Source: JASHPR01 sp963815375 (GTDB taxonomy: Bacteria; Actinomycetota; Actinomycetes; Streptosporangiales; Streptosporangiaceae). Taken from it: DNA of 64,000 nt. Numbering within the stretch: the first letter of the stretch is position 1; every line of letters starts with the position of its first letter. Below, in pieces: positions 52,572 to 61,395 of this stretch. Both the position numbers and the translations under genes were made by a program. The notes beneath the pieces are model-generated. The model did not search any database. It had not been told where the DNA came from and worked only from the letters and a program-made list of their open reading frames with translations. The stretch is from NCBI GenBank assembly GCA_963815375.1, contig CAWFGX010000001.1, positions 248,001 through 312,000 of the forward strand, in the 5' to 3' direction.

Positions 52572-54089
52572 ATGACCAATCACGCAACGCGGTTCGCGTT
52601 CTGGGGCCGGGTATCCACTGAAGATCATCAGGATGCAGCGTCATCCCGCGGCTGGCAGCTCACCCGCGCCCGCCAGCTGATCGAACCTCACGGCGGGCAG
52701 GTCGTCACCGAGTTCTTCGACATCGACAAATCCCGCTCGATTCCGCCTCAGCGCCGGCCGCGGGCCAGCGCGCTGCTCCAGGCGCTGACAGACCCCGACC
52801 GTGGCTTTGAGGCGGTGGTCGTCGGTGAGCCGCAGCGAGCGTTCTACGGCAGCCAGTTCGGCAGCACCTTCCCGCTGTTCGCCCACTATGGCGTGCAGCT
52901 ATGGGTGCCGGAAGTGGGCGGCCCGATCGATCCGGACAACGAAGCCCACGACCTGATCATGTCCATGTTCGGCGGCGTTTCCAAAGGCGAGCGCAACCGC
53001 GTCAAGCTCCGGGTCCGCACGGCCATGGCCGCGCAAGCCCAGCATGAGGGCCGCTTTCTCGGCGGCCGGCCGCCGTACGGCCACCGCCTCGTGATGCTGG
53101 CCCGCACCCCAACCCGGCCAAGGCAGCCGACGGCAAGCGTCTGCACACGCTGGGGATCGACGAACCAGGCGGCCGTCGTCCGGCGCATCTTCACCGAATA
53201 CCTCGCCGGGTATGGCTGCGGCGCTATTGCGTTCCGTCTCACAGCTGATGGCGGCGTCCCCTGTCCGTCGGCGCACGACCGGGAACGCAACCCGCATCGT
53301 TCAGGCGCGACCTGGGACAAGAGCGCCGCGCGCGCGATCCTCCTCAATCCCCGGTACACCGGCCGCCAGGTCTGGAACCGGCAGCACAAGCACGAGGTCC
53401 TGATCGACGTCCACGACGTATCCCTCGGCTACACCACCAAACTGCGCTGGAACAACGCCGACCAGTGGATCTTCTCCGACCAGCCCGCGCACCCGCCCAT
53501 CATCGACACCGGCATATTCCAGCGGGTCCAGCAAATGTTCGCGGCGAACGGCACCCGCGTCACCGCACGCAGGCCCCGTCGCAGCACCCGGCCATACGCG
53601 CTCGCCGGGCTGCTGTTCTGCGGCCTGTGCCACCGCCGGATGCACGGCACATGGGCCAACAACATGATCTGCTACCGATGCCGTGGCGGCAGCGCCAGGG
53701 GCACAGACCCTGATTGCGGCAGTCACACCCGGAGCGTCCTTGTCCAGCAGCGGATGCTCCTGCCCAAGCTGGATGCCTGGCTTGCCGACGTCACTACTGA
53801 CGCACAACTGCCGGACACGGTCAGCAATACCGCCAGCGCGCTGCACGATCCTGACACGGCGAACCGAGCCGCCCTGTACGCGCAGCTGGAGCTGCACCTG
53901 ACCTACCATCCCGATCCGCGAACAGTCGCAATCCAAATCCAGGCCGGGCAAACATCCACCCGGACGGTTATAGCCGTAGATCCTCTACCTCGCCGTGCGG
54001 AACCCGGCGAACTACTGCCGGCCAGACGTCGGAATCCGCAGCTGCCAGTGGAAACAGGTGCTGCAGATCTTCACGATCTACTTCGATGA
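52572..54089 (+). CDS. large serine recombinase
   Basis: About 505 residues. The resolvase domain starts RFAFWGRVSTEDHQD (catalytic Ser about residue 16) with FDIDKSRSIPPQRRP and FEAVVVGEPQRAFYGSQFGS. The recombinase domain covers VVRRIFTEYLAGYGCGAIAF and WDKSAARAILLNPRYTGRQV, and the zinc ribbon CGLCHRRMHGTWANNMICYR has its four cysteines. Between about 53093 and 53165 the family sequence (DAGPHPNPAKAADGKRLHTL) lies in another frame, so two compensating indels are present. It would integrate and excise a mobile element at an att site. The end (PARRRNPQLPVETGAADLHD) may be read-through. Confidence 0.75.
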   Translation: MTNHATRFAFWGRVSTEDHQDAASSRGWQLTRARQLIEPHGGQVVTEFFDIDKSRSIPPQRRPRASALLQALTDPDRGFEAVVVGEPQRAFYGSQFGSTFPLFAHYGVQLWVPEVGGPIDPDNEAHDLIMSMFGGVSKGERNRVKLRVRTAMAAQAQHEGRFLGGRPPYGHRLVMLARTPTRPRQPTASVCTRWGSTNQAAVVRRIFTEYLAGYGCGAIAFRLTADGGVPCPSAHDRERNPHRSGATWDKSAARAILLNPRYTGRQVWNRQHKHEVLIDVHDVSLGYTTKLRWNNADQWIFSDQPAHPPIIDTGIFQRVQQMFAANGTRVTARRPRRSTRPYALAGLLFCGLCHRRMHGTWANNMICYRCRGGSARGTDPDCGSHTRSVLVQQRMLLPKLDAWLADVTTDAQLPDTVSNTASALHDPDTANRAALYAQLELHLTYHPDPRTVAIQIQAGQTSTRTVIAVDPLPRRAEPGELLPARRRNPQLPVETGAADLHDLLR

Positions 54090-54123
54090 GCGCATCCCGA
54101 CCCCATGAAACCGCACCGATGAC

Positions 54124-56700
54124 TTACACAGACGACCGTTGCTGCCGGGGCCCGTGGCCGGGAGGCGGGAAGATCCGGCTCTCGTACTCGGCTCCAGTGG
54201 CGTCGGCTTCGGTCATGCGGTTGTACGCGGCCAGGGCCAGCTTCCTGGCGCGCCAGCTGTTGTCGCCCCGTTCGAGGCCGTCGGCACCTGCCTGGAGGGT
54301 ATCGATGATGTACTCCACGTCGTCGCGGCCGGCGATCCCGTACATGCGGAAGAAGAACGCGTCCAGTTCCGCTCGGAGGCTGGCCCGGCGGTCAGGGTCC
54401 CAGGCGAATGGATCCCCCGTGTCGTCTAGGTCTCGGGATAGCGGGCCCATGTCGGACGAGGTGTACACGAGTTCAAGCACCCGGGGGACGATGAACGGCA
54501 GGTGCGGCTCCAGCATGCCGGGGGTCGGCACGGGAAGCTGCTTCCAGTGGGCGGCCCGCACAATTGGGCCGTCGATCTTCTGCCGGGCGACGTATTCGAA
54601 GACCAGCGAGCTCTGCGCGGCGATCAGGGCCGCGGCGAACGGCGGGACGACGCGCGGCAGCATCAGGGGCAGGGAGCCGGCAGCCGCTGCGCGCGGCAGG
54701 AACACAGCGACGGCTGTCCGGTCATGCACGGGCGCGCGCCAGGCGCACAGCCATTTCCAGTTCCAGCCGAGTTCGGCGAGGCGGTCCGCGACGCCGGGGC
54801 GCTCGGCCGTCCCGCCCTTATGCTGAACGGCGACCGGGCCGTGCTCGGCGATCCAGTACCTCGGCTTCACTGCTTCGTGGTCGAACAGGTCTATCATCGG
54901 GGACTCGTAGACCGGGAGCATGCGCTGGCCGTTGCGGGTAAAGGTGCTTCCTGCCAGCTCCCAGCCTTCGTCTTGCAGCTCCCGCTCAGCGCGGAGCAGC
55001 CCGGGGCTGGCAACGGCACGGGGGAACGCCGTTGCCAGCCTCATCCTCCACGGGTTCCCGTCGCCCTGCGTCTCGTCCCATAGGGCCGGCACGCGCCGGT
55101 AGATCGCCGCCGCGAGCGCCGCGTCCCGGGAGCTGTGGAAGGGCGGCAGCGCGCCGGTATTTGGGTTGATGAGGGCAACCTCGCCCGGAGTCAGCGTGAA
55201 CGACCGGCCGTCTTCGCTCAGCCCGGCCGGGCTGTCCAGCCAGAACGCGAACCTGGCCGTGCCTGCGCGCGATGCGCTGCCGGCGAAGGTAAGCAGGCAG
55301 AGCCGGGCGTCCGGACCGGCGAAGTCATACAGGGACGCCAGCGCGCCGCGCTGCATCAGGCCATCGAGCAGATGCCTGGCGCCGGGGGCGCCTGCGATCC
55401 CCGGGGCGACGGCGCAGCCCGCGCGGCCCTCCGGCGCGAGGATCGACGCAACGCGCTCTGCGAAAAGCAGGTCCGCGCGCAGCGCCGACACACCGGGTTC
55501 GGTCAGGCCCGCCGCGCATTCGGGATACGCACCTGAACAGGTGGCGAATCCGTGGATCGTGCTCCCTTCGCGGCGGCCTATCTTCTCCCGTGGCGGGGAA
55601 GACAGCACGCAGCTGAAGCCGCCCTGCCACCGGGTCTCGCCCTCGCAAACCGGGAAGACGTCAGGGAACTCCAGGTGCCAGTGAAAGAACCGGTGCTCGC
55701 GGCGCAGCCGGTCGATCTCAGCGAGGGTTTCGGGGAGGATCCCCTCGGCCCCCCGTTCCCGCAGGTCCAGCAGGACCCGGTTGACGATCGCGGGCGGCGC
55801 GTCCGGCGTCTTGGCCCAGGCGAAGGCCGCGCACCAGGCATCGGCCACCAGGCGCTTCGTGCGGAACGCAGCCGAGTCGCGCCACTTCTGGTACTCGACC
55901 GCCTGGCGGTGGTCATCGGACGGCGCCCTGCCGGGCAGCCGCCCGATCTTCGCCAGGGACTTCGCCAGTGCCTCGTTGGCGTGGGCGTAGCCGCTCTGCT
56001 CGCTGAACAAGGTGGCCTGCCCCGGGTCCGGCTTAGCGTTGGCGCGGCGCAGGGAGCGGGCATATCCGCGGCCGCCGGCGTCGGCCGGCCGGAACGCCTC
56101 GTCGGGGATGCCGCTCTCGATCAGATCTGGGCTCGCACCGATCAGGGCGTTGCCCTGCCTGACATGACCGTCCAGGAAAGGCGGCGCCATCCCCGGCACG
56201 CCGGCCGCCAGCCGCAGGCGGGCCTTCGCTCGCTCCACCGCCTCGCCGCTTACGTCCACGCCGTAGACGCAGCTGCCCACCACCTCGCGCATTGCTCGCT
56301 GCAGCGCGTCTGGTGACGGGTTCCCCTCACGGGCCTCCGCCACCCGTCGCGCGATCCTTCGGGCCGCCGCGACAAGGAGGCTCCCCGAGCCGCATGCCGG
56401 GTCGCAGACCGTCACCGCCAGCACGACCTTCGCGACTTCGGTGGCTTCGTCCCCGTTCTTCTTCCGCTTCGCGGCCTGCCTGCCACGCTGGGCCGCGGCG
56501 TCGAGCACCGGCTCAAGGGCACTGTCGAGAAGGCAGTCCGCCAATGCCAGGGGCAGGCAGCCGGTCACGTCCCCGATCGCCGAGGCTCGCTCCTCAGCCA
56601 GTCCCTCACAGGAAAGCATCGGGCCGTCCCGCATGATCCGTTCCCCGTCGCCGTCGTGCCGGACGCGGACCGGGGCCGGGCCACATCCCCAACCAGACAT
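54124..56700 (-). CDS. N6-adenine DNA methyltransferase-like protein, probably inactive and 5' truncated
   Basis: An 858-codon frame resembling Eco57I/PglX/DrmMI-type methylases of defence systems. Motif I is DPACGSGSLLVAAARRIARR (residues 100-119), followed by VYGVDVSGEAVERAKARLRL. The catalytic motif, normally NPPW/NPPY, reads CVLSSPPREKIG (about 370): both the Asn and the aromatic residue are lost. The C-terminal recognition part (LVFEYVARQKIDGPIVRAAH, HWKQLPVPTPGMLEPHLPFI, ELDAFFFRMYG) is well kept. The first 45 residues are unrelated, and several hundred N-terminal residues of the usual protein are missing. Recognised C-terminal similarity to DISARM class 1 methylases is an impression, not proven. 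Confidence 0.65.
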   Translation of the reverse strand: MSGWGCGPAPVRVRHDGDGERIMRDGPMLSCEGLAEERASAIGDVTGCLPLALADCLLDSALEPVLDAAAQRGRQAAKRKKNGDEATEVAKVVLAVTVCDPACGSGSLLVAAARRIARRVAEAREGNPSPDALQRAMREVVGSCVYGVDVSGEAVERAKARLRLAAGVPGMAPPFLDGHVRQGNALIGASPDLIESGIPDEAFRPADAGGRGYARSLRRANAKPDPGQATLFSEQSGYAHANEALAKSLAKIGRLPGRAPSDDHRQAVEYQKWRDSAAFRTKRLVADAWCAAFAWAKTPDAPPAIVNRVLLDLRERGAEGILPETLAEIDRLRREHRFFHWHLEFPDVFPVCEGETRWQGGFSCVLSSPPREKIGRREGSTIHGFATCSGAYPECAAGLTEPGVSALRADLLFAERVASILAPEGRAGCAVAPGIAGAPGARHLLDGLMQRGALASLYDFAGPDARLCLLTFAGSASRAGTARFAFWLDSPAGLSEDGRSFTLTPGEVALINPNTGALPPFHSSRDAALAAAIYRRVPALWDETQGDGNPWRMRLATAFPRAVASPGLLRAERELQDEGWELAGSTFTRNGQRMLPVYESPMIDLFDHEAVKPRYWIAEHGPVAVQHKGGTAERPGVADRLAELGWNWKWLCAWRAPVHDRTAVAVFLPRAAAAGSLPLMLPRVVPPFAAALIAAQSSLVFEYVARQKIDGPIVRAAHWKQLPVPTPGMLEPHLPFIVPRVLELVYTSSDMGPLSRDLDDTGDPFAWDPDRRASLRAELDAFFFRMYGIAGRDDVEYIIDTLQAGADGLERGDNSWRARKLALAAYNRMTEADATGAEYESRIFPPPGHGPRQQRSSV

Positions 56701-57512
56701 ATCCTGCCACCTGGCGCAAAGTCTGACCCAGCGTCGGTGCCGTCCACGACCGCGGCGCCGGTAAGCCAGATCAGGCCCTTATCCCGGAGGGTGTCGTATT
56801 CCAGGTCAAGGGCTATGTACGGCCTGGTCACAGGCCATCTCGCTTCCGGGTCAAGTACCAGGAGCCCGGACGCGAAAGCACGGGCGTGCATCTGCCAGGG
56901 CCTTACCTGCGCAGGCCCGCAGCCTTTCGCCCCGGTGTCCCTGATGCCCTGGACTACTTTCCCGGGATCACAGTCGGTGATGGTGTCCCATCTGGAGTAC
57001 CCGATCTTCTCCAGCGCGGCACTGTAAACCGGTCCGACTCCCAGGATCATCGAGACGTCCTTGCGCTCGGTGACTGACTGGATGACTTCGTCACGCCGGG
57101 CGCGGGTGCAGACCACGCAGCCGCATACGCGGGGCGTTACGCCGTTCCGGCGGGCGGCCCGGACCTCACCGATCATCTCCCTCACCATGCCGAGCATCGC
57201 GTCAGTGATCGGCACGTCCACGCGGAACGGCTGGCCGTCGCGGCGCAGGATCAGCACACCGGCTGGCTTAACCCGCCGCCGGGTCCGCTGCGGCTCCAGC
57301 AGCAGCCAGTAAAACGCCAGCTCCAGCCTGTCTAGCCTGGTCGCCACGCGGTGGGACTTGATCTCAATGGGGTACAGGGCGCCGCCGGCAGCGTCGATCC
57401 CGTCAGGGCAGCCGCGCAGCGTGAGGCCTGGATGCTCGAATAACGGCGTGCCGAGGATCGTGACGTCAGTCTTCAGTAACCCGGGCAGGCCGGCAGGTCT
57501 GCCACAGGTCAA
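56565..57512 (-). pseudogene. TM0106-type RecB-like nuclease, truncated at both ends
   Basis: VTILGTPLFEHPGLTLRGCP, DGIDAAGGALYPIEIKSHRV and LDRLELAFYWLLLEPQR form part of a PD-(D/E)XK nuclease (the EIKS core is visible). Then come CGCVVCTRARRDEV, a helix-hairpin-helix LGVGPVYSAALEKIGYSRWD, and the start of an RNase-H-like domain PYIALDLEYDTLRDKGLIWL. After about 56700 the frame is lost and merges with the start of the methylase frame. A further frameshift near 57490 removes the N-terminus. In intact relatives this enzyme processes DNA or RNA ends; here it is decayed. Confidence 0.65.
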
Positions 57513-57816
57513 TCTCCACCTGCACCAGCGGCAGAGGGCGCATCACCCAGCGCCCGGGCACAAACGGCCGTAATCGCTGCGATTTTGGGCATGATCCCAG
57601 GGCCGGTAGGCAACGGGCTCGCAGCAACCGAGGAGGAAAGTTACCGACCGTGTCCGCCGCTGTGGCGAACAGCCGCGGTCATGTCTGCTCCATTGACTCG
57701 GCAGTACGGCGGTCGGTCAGCCGTAGTTTCTGCTCCCGGCGGTTTGCACAGTTGCCGACGCGCTCGGTTCCATGTCGGCGCTTCTGGTCGCGCGGACGAC
57801 GTACCTATAGTCACTA
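57513..57816. other. intergenic, partly decayed nuclease 5' end
   Basis: About 300 bases. The first 80 may be the frame-shifted N-terminus of the nuclease (VQVEIDLW in another frame). The rest shows no gene. Confidence 0.4.
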
Positions 57817-58104
57817 GGGGTCAGCACCAATTCAGTACGCGGTCGGGAACTGCCGGGAACTAACCGGGAATAACGGGCAAACGGTCAGCCGTCACAAATC
57901 GCGGCTCGCGAGCCCGTTCAGGCCATGCATCATTGCCATGAGCTGCGGTTATTAGCGCACGTCGAGGCCGGTGACGGCCCTTCCGATGATCATGCGCTGG
58001 ATCTCAGACGTGCCCTCGAAAATGGTGAAGATCGTGGACCGGATGGCAGTTTGCGCAGGTAGCTGGCGTGGTGGCCCACTGGGGTCAGCACGGATTCAGC
58101 ACCG
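57817..58104 (+). other. att-like site: GGGGTCAGCAC-nn-ATTCAG repeats around a gene 3' end
   Basis: GGGGTCAGCACCAATTCAGTAC at 57817-57838 and GGGGTCAGCACGGATTCAGCAC at 58081-58102 stand in the same orientation, again 264 bases apart as at the tRNA-Lys site. Between them is the last 31 codons of an acyl-CoA dehydrogenase gene. The layout equals an integrase attachment region using a protein-gene 3' end as core. Confidence 0.55.
57952..58046 (-). pseudogene. acyl-CoA dehydrogenase 3' fragment
   Basis: The minus strand reads IRSTIFTIFEGTSEIQRMII then GRAVTGLDVR and TAA at 57952. TIFEGTSEIQRMIIGR is the strongly conserved C-terminus of acyl-CoA dehydrogenases. Nothing upstream of about 58046 belongs to the gene. 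Probably the duplicated end kept at an attachment site. Confidence 0.75.
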
Positions 58105-58134
58105 GTTGCCGCCGGGCCTGGGCTGGCTTGGCAA

Positions 58135-58161
58135 CGTTCGCTCATAGCCGATGAGCGAACG
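58135..58161. repeat. perfect 11-bp inverted repeat
   Basis: CGTTCGCTCAT, five bases, ATGAGCGAACG. No U-tract follows on either strand. It shares GCTCATAGCC-ATG with the sequence next to the tRNA-Tyr fragment at 50634-50648, so it may be a recombinase site rather than a terminator. Confidence 0.5.
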
Positions 58162-58178
58162 CTGGGCCGGCTGGCGAA

Positions 58179-58523
58179 TCAAGCAGCCCGGATGTCGAGC
58201 AGTTCGGGCGATGGAAGTTCGTCTGGATCGGTCTTTTCGACGCCGACCCACTCGATGCCGCCGAGAACCTCCCCCTGCTGAGGGTCCTCGATCGTGTAAA
58301 GGAACAGACCGTCATGGGAGCCCCGAACGCCCGCATTGACTCTTATGGCCATCCCGGCGCCGCGTCCATGCTGGAAGTCGATGGACGGGCACCCGCAGCC
58401 GCACGTGCCGACCACGACCACTTCCGCCGCCTGGCGGCGCAGGGTTTCGACGTTCTCGAAGCCAGTGGCCAGCAGCGCCTCAAGCACCGCTCGCTCACGC
58501 CGAGTCAGCGGCCTTGCGTCCAT
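58179..58523 (-). CDS. conserved hypothetical protein with CGCGCPSI motif
   Basis: A 114-residue soluble protein known only as a conserved actinobacterial family. ARPLTRRERAVLEALLATGF, VVVVGTCGCGCPSIDFQHGR, RVNAGVRGSHDGLFLYTIED and GGIEWVGVEKTDPDELPSPE. The closely spaced cysteines may bind metal. I chose ATG 58523 (MDARPLTRRE) because the 12 upstream codons are not family-like. Function unknown. Confidence 0.65.
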   Translation of the reverse strand: MDARPLTRRERAVLEALLATGFENVETLRRQAAEVVVVGTCGCGCPSIDFQHGRGAGMAIRVNAGVRGSHDGLFLYTIEDPQQGEVLGGIEWVGVEKTDPDELPSPELLDIRAA

Positions 58524-58596
58524 GCCAATGATCGTCCCATCAGCGACGGCGTCCGGCATCCGCTTGTGCCGCGCAGGGATGTGCCCAGTCGGAGTA

Positions 58597-59253
58597 TTAG
58601 CTTGCCTGGGCCAGGATGAGAGTGTGCCCGCTGTCCCCCTCGGGGACGTAGCGGTCCCAGACAGGTGTTAGCCCCGCCGCTGGCAGCCAGTGCAGGTAGG
58701 TGCTGGTGTCTGCGTGATCCCAGAACATCTCAGCGCCCAGACACGGCTCGGTTCCCTTCCGCCGGCTCGCGCCGACGATGGCCAGGAAGTAGCCGCCGGG
58801 GCGGATCCACTGGCGCACGCGGGGAAACAGTGCCTGCTGGTCGGCGAGCGGTACATGGATCAGGGCATAGAAGGAAACCGCGGCGTCGACGCTTGCTGGC
58901 CGCAGGCTGAACATGGTCATGTCAGCCTGCGCGAACCGGGCCGCAGGGACGAGCTGGTGAGCGCGGCGGAGCTGGACCGCGGAGAAGTCGACGCCGAGCA
59001 CCTGCAGCCCGTGGCCGGCCAGCTCACGCGTCGCTGGTATGCCCGCTCCGCAGCCCAGATCCACCACCCGGGCACCAGACGGCAGCAGGCCAGCCAGTTC
59101 CTCTGTCCACCCCGCATAACGGCTGACGTCCTCGGCGGAGGAAGCCGCCGCGGTGCCGTCGTCGCTGCGGTACGCAAGCGAGATGGCGTCGTAACCACGG
59201 CGGACAAGGTTACGCTGGCGCGCCCGCCCGGTCACATCTTCGGAATCCGCCAT
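58597..59253 (-). CDS. class I SAM-dependent methyltransferase
   Basis: About 218 residues. Motif I ARVVDLGCGAGIPATRELAG, motif II VLGVDFSAVQLRRAHQLVPA, motif III FAQADMTMFSLRPASVDAAV, motif IV SFYALIHVPLADQQALFPRV and PGGYFLAIVGASRRKGTE are intact. The N-terminal helix NLVRRGYDAISLAYRSDDG is typical of type-25/UbiE-like enzymes. The start is uncertain: ATG 59253 or 59262. Acceptor unknown; no operon partner. Confidence 0.8.
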   Translation of the reverse strand: MADSEDVTGRARQRNLVRRGYDAISLAYRSDDGTAAASSAEDVSRYAGWTEELAGLLPSGARVVDLGCGAGIPATRELAGHGLQVLGVDFSAVQLRRAHQLVPAARFAQADMTMFSLRPASVDAAVSFYALIHVPLADQQALFPRVRQWIRPGGYFLAIVGASRRKGTEPCLGAEMFWDHADTSTYLHWLPAAGLTPVWDRYVPEGDSGHTLILAQAS

Positions 59254-59355
59254 TGGCCTCATCTTGCCGCGAAGTCGCGAACCACAGCACCGGAGTCGTG
59301 CTATCGCCGTTCCTGTCGGCCAGACCGTCCTCGCCGCGTTACCAGACCCCGGGTA

Positions 59356-59748
59356 GTGCACGCTCATGCCGCTGTTCGTACGGCCGCGGTATTCAGCGAA
59401 ATTCTTACAAGCCAACAGCCAGTACGAGCACTGTATGAGGCATTCAGAGCAGGCCGGATTCCACGCACGGATCTCTCGGAAACAATTGCAAGCCTCTGGG
59501 TGTGGGACGACTCCCCCACCTCTGCCCTTCGCGACGAAAAGTGGCTAGAGATGTTCCGTACTACGGGATTCTTCTCGCACCCTCCCCTCGTAACCCGGCG
59601 TGCTGATGGTCACCGCGTCCCGCTTGAACGCCCAAGTAGAGCATTGACGCTTTACCGAGGAAGCACCCCGAGCCGAATGCGTCGAATGTCCTGGCAGGTG
59701 CGCCATCGAGCGACCTGTTCAGCGAGGGCATCCGCTCGCTGCTGGTAG
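59356..59748 (+). pseudogene. hypothetical protein with LYRG motif, 3' truncated, low GC
   Basis: From GTG 59356: EILTSQQPVRALYEAFRAGR, DLSETIASLWVWDDSPTSAL, EKWLEMFRTTGFFSHPPLVT and LTLYRGSTPSRMRRMSW. The TLYRG...GMSW-like end resembles actinobacterial proteins with an ADP-ribosyltransferase-like R-G motif. Similarity stops near 59690, and the last codons overlap the end of the convergent gene. Codon use is clearly less GC-rich than that of the neighbours, a sign of separate acquisition. Function is not established. Confidence 0.45.
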
Positions 59749-60750
59749 ACGTGCCGCTGCCGGGCCTCCTCGGCTGCCGCCTCCTGCGCGCGGCGGCGTT
59801 CAGCAGCCTGCTGTTCGGCTTGCCGCTGGCGTTCCTCGTGGCCGGCGGCTTGCGCCTCGATGCCGTGGAGAACGTCGGCGAGCTTGTCCTCCAGCGTCCA
59901 CGCCTTGCGGTCCGACCAGCGATGCACGCGCCCGGCGGCCCAGTAGGCGTTCACGAACTCGATCACCAGCCGTCCGGTCGCCTTGGCCTCGAATTCCGTA
60001 AGCGACGGCAGTTTCCACGTCCGGCTGCGGGGGTCAAAGCGCCCGTGTCGCCGATTCCAGTAGGCGCGGCTGGGTATGCCCTCCGCAAAGACCCGGACTC
60101 TGACGGCAATACCACGGGCGCTGATCACCAGGTGCCCGTGGTTCGGGCCCGTCCAGTCACGCGCGCCGTAGCCGCCGCGCGCTGAAGGTTCAGGCGCCAG
60201 CTCAACGGTGTAGCCGCGTTGTTCTGCCCCGGCAACAAGTCCCTGCAGCATTCTCAGTACCCGAGGAAGCGCAGCGCGGGAAACTTCATGGCGATCGGTA
60301 CGCTCTTTGAACTCCCTCACCACCTGGTGATAGGTCCTGATTGTGGCTGGGACCGGCACAGGACCGGCTGACTGAGCAACGCCAGCTGGGTCGTCGACAA
60401 GCTCGATGCGGATCTCGTCGTAGGACAGACGCTCAACCCGCAGGCGCTTGCCCGCGGGGACCTTGCCATGGCGTTCAGCCAGCCGTACCCGGTACTCGTA
60501 GTCCACATAGCCCGGATCGAAACCCCTCAGCCGTGGAAGGGTAAGCGAGCCCCCCCGCCTCGATGACATCACTCACCAGCTGCTCAGTTACCAAGACGTT
60601 AGGCTGCCGCGGCTTGGGCGGATTCGGGCCCTCAGTCCTGGCCAGATAGTCCCGGCCGGCAGCTGTGACCTTTGCCGACCAGCTGGCACCACGCCCCGAG
60701 ATGGTGACCAGCCCCCGGTTGCGCAAAGCGGCGGCGCTGATCCGGTAGGC
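59652..60750 (-). pseudogene. hypothetical DNA-binding-like protein, frameshift at a C7 run
   Basis: Upstream part (about 60750-60560): YRISAAALRNRGLVTISGRG, SWSAKVTAAGRDYLARTEGP (winged-helix-like) and VTEQLVSDVIEAGG. After a shift at the seven-C run near 60548-60556 comes LTLPRLRGFDPGYVDYEYRV, YHQVVREFKERTDRHEVSRA, HGHLVISARGIAVRVRVFAE and WKLPSLTEFEAKATGRLVIE, then an alanine/glutamine coiled coil to 59652. A conserved actinobacterial protein of unknown function. The 5' end is cut off by the adjoining TetR fragment. Confidence 0.55.
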
Positions 60751-61142
60751 GGCGTGGCGACCCTGGCCGGGCTGGAACAGGCACTGGCGGGCTTCGCTGC
60801 CGGATTTGAGCAGATGGGCCTGCCGGGGTGCCCGATCGGGTCGCTGGCGGCCGAAGTAGCCGAGCACAACGAGGGCGCGCGGCTGCAGGCCGCGGCGGCG
60901 TTCGACAGCTGGGAACGGCTGCTCGGGCAGGCCCTGGAACGGATGCGCGAGCAGGGGGAACTGCGCGCGGACGCCGCACCCGCGCTGCTGGCCACGGCGC
61001 TGCTGGCGAGCATCGAGGGGGGATGGAGCTGAGCCAGACGGGCAAGAACCCGGCGTCCTTGCACATAGCGGTGGGGGCGGGCCTGGCACAGTCGCGAGCG
61101 CGCCTAAGCCAACCCTGTACTAATCGGTCCACTTGCTGCTAG
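60739..61142 (+). pseudogene. TetR-family regulator, C-terminal fragment
   Basis: LEQALAGFAAGFEQMGLPGC, PIGSLAAEVAEHNEGARLQA, WERLLGQALERMREQGELRA and ALLATALLASIEGG form the ligand-binding half of a TetR/AcrR regulator. After a shift at a six-G run (about 61017) the end MELSQTGKNPASLHIAVGAG follows. The N-terminal DNA-binding domain is missing. Its probable operators are preserved just downstream. Confidence 0.65.
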
Positions 61143-61169
61143 CCTCAGGAATGTACTAATCGGGACAGT
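61116..61169 (+). promoter_or_regulatory. two TGTACTAATCGG repeats, probable TetR operators
   Basis: TGTACTAATCGGTCCACT (61116-61133) and TGTACTAATCGGGACAGT (61152-61169), 36 bases apart, between the TetR fragment and the MFS start. The second, ACT-AATCGGG-ACAGT, is a partial palindrome. They would be bound by the lost regulator. Confidence 0.55.
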
Positions 61170-61186
61170 CCTTGGAGGCGCATCTC

Positions 61187-61285
61187 GTGACCACGCAGCA
61201 AGGCTCCTTCCCCGCCGCCAGCAGCGGCCGGCTCACGCTGCTGCTGCTTTGGGGGTGCAGTTCCTCGACGTCGCAGATTCCTGAC
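61187..61285 (+). pseudogene. MFS transporter N-terminal fragment
   Basis: GTG 61187 with GGAGG upstream: TTQQGSFPAASSGRLTLLLL, then, after a shift at a five-G run, GVQFLDVADS and a stop. LLLLGVQFLDVADSSIVNVA is the first helix of DHA2-type drug exporters. Only about 32 codons remain. Together with the TetR part it shows a former drug-efflux cassette. Confidence 0.6.
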
Positions 61286-61395
61286 ACCACCAGTGCCCGC
61301 TGAGAGCCGACCGCGCACCCCACCCAGCCGACCACGACCGGATGCCCGCACCGGAACTGACCGGCTAAAGCCCCGACGAACAGGAGCACCTGATC

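Noticed and set aside
58690..59340. long plus-strand frame preceding the LYRG gene
   Set aside because: It is antisense to the methyltransferase at 58597-59253; only the part after about 59356 looks coding.
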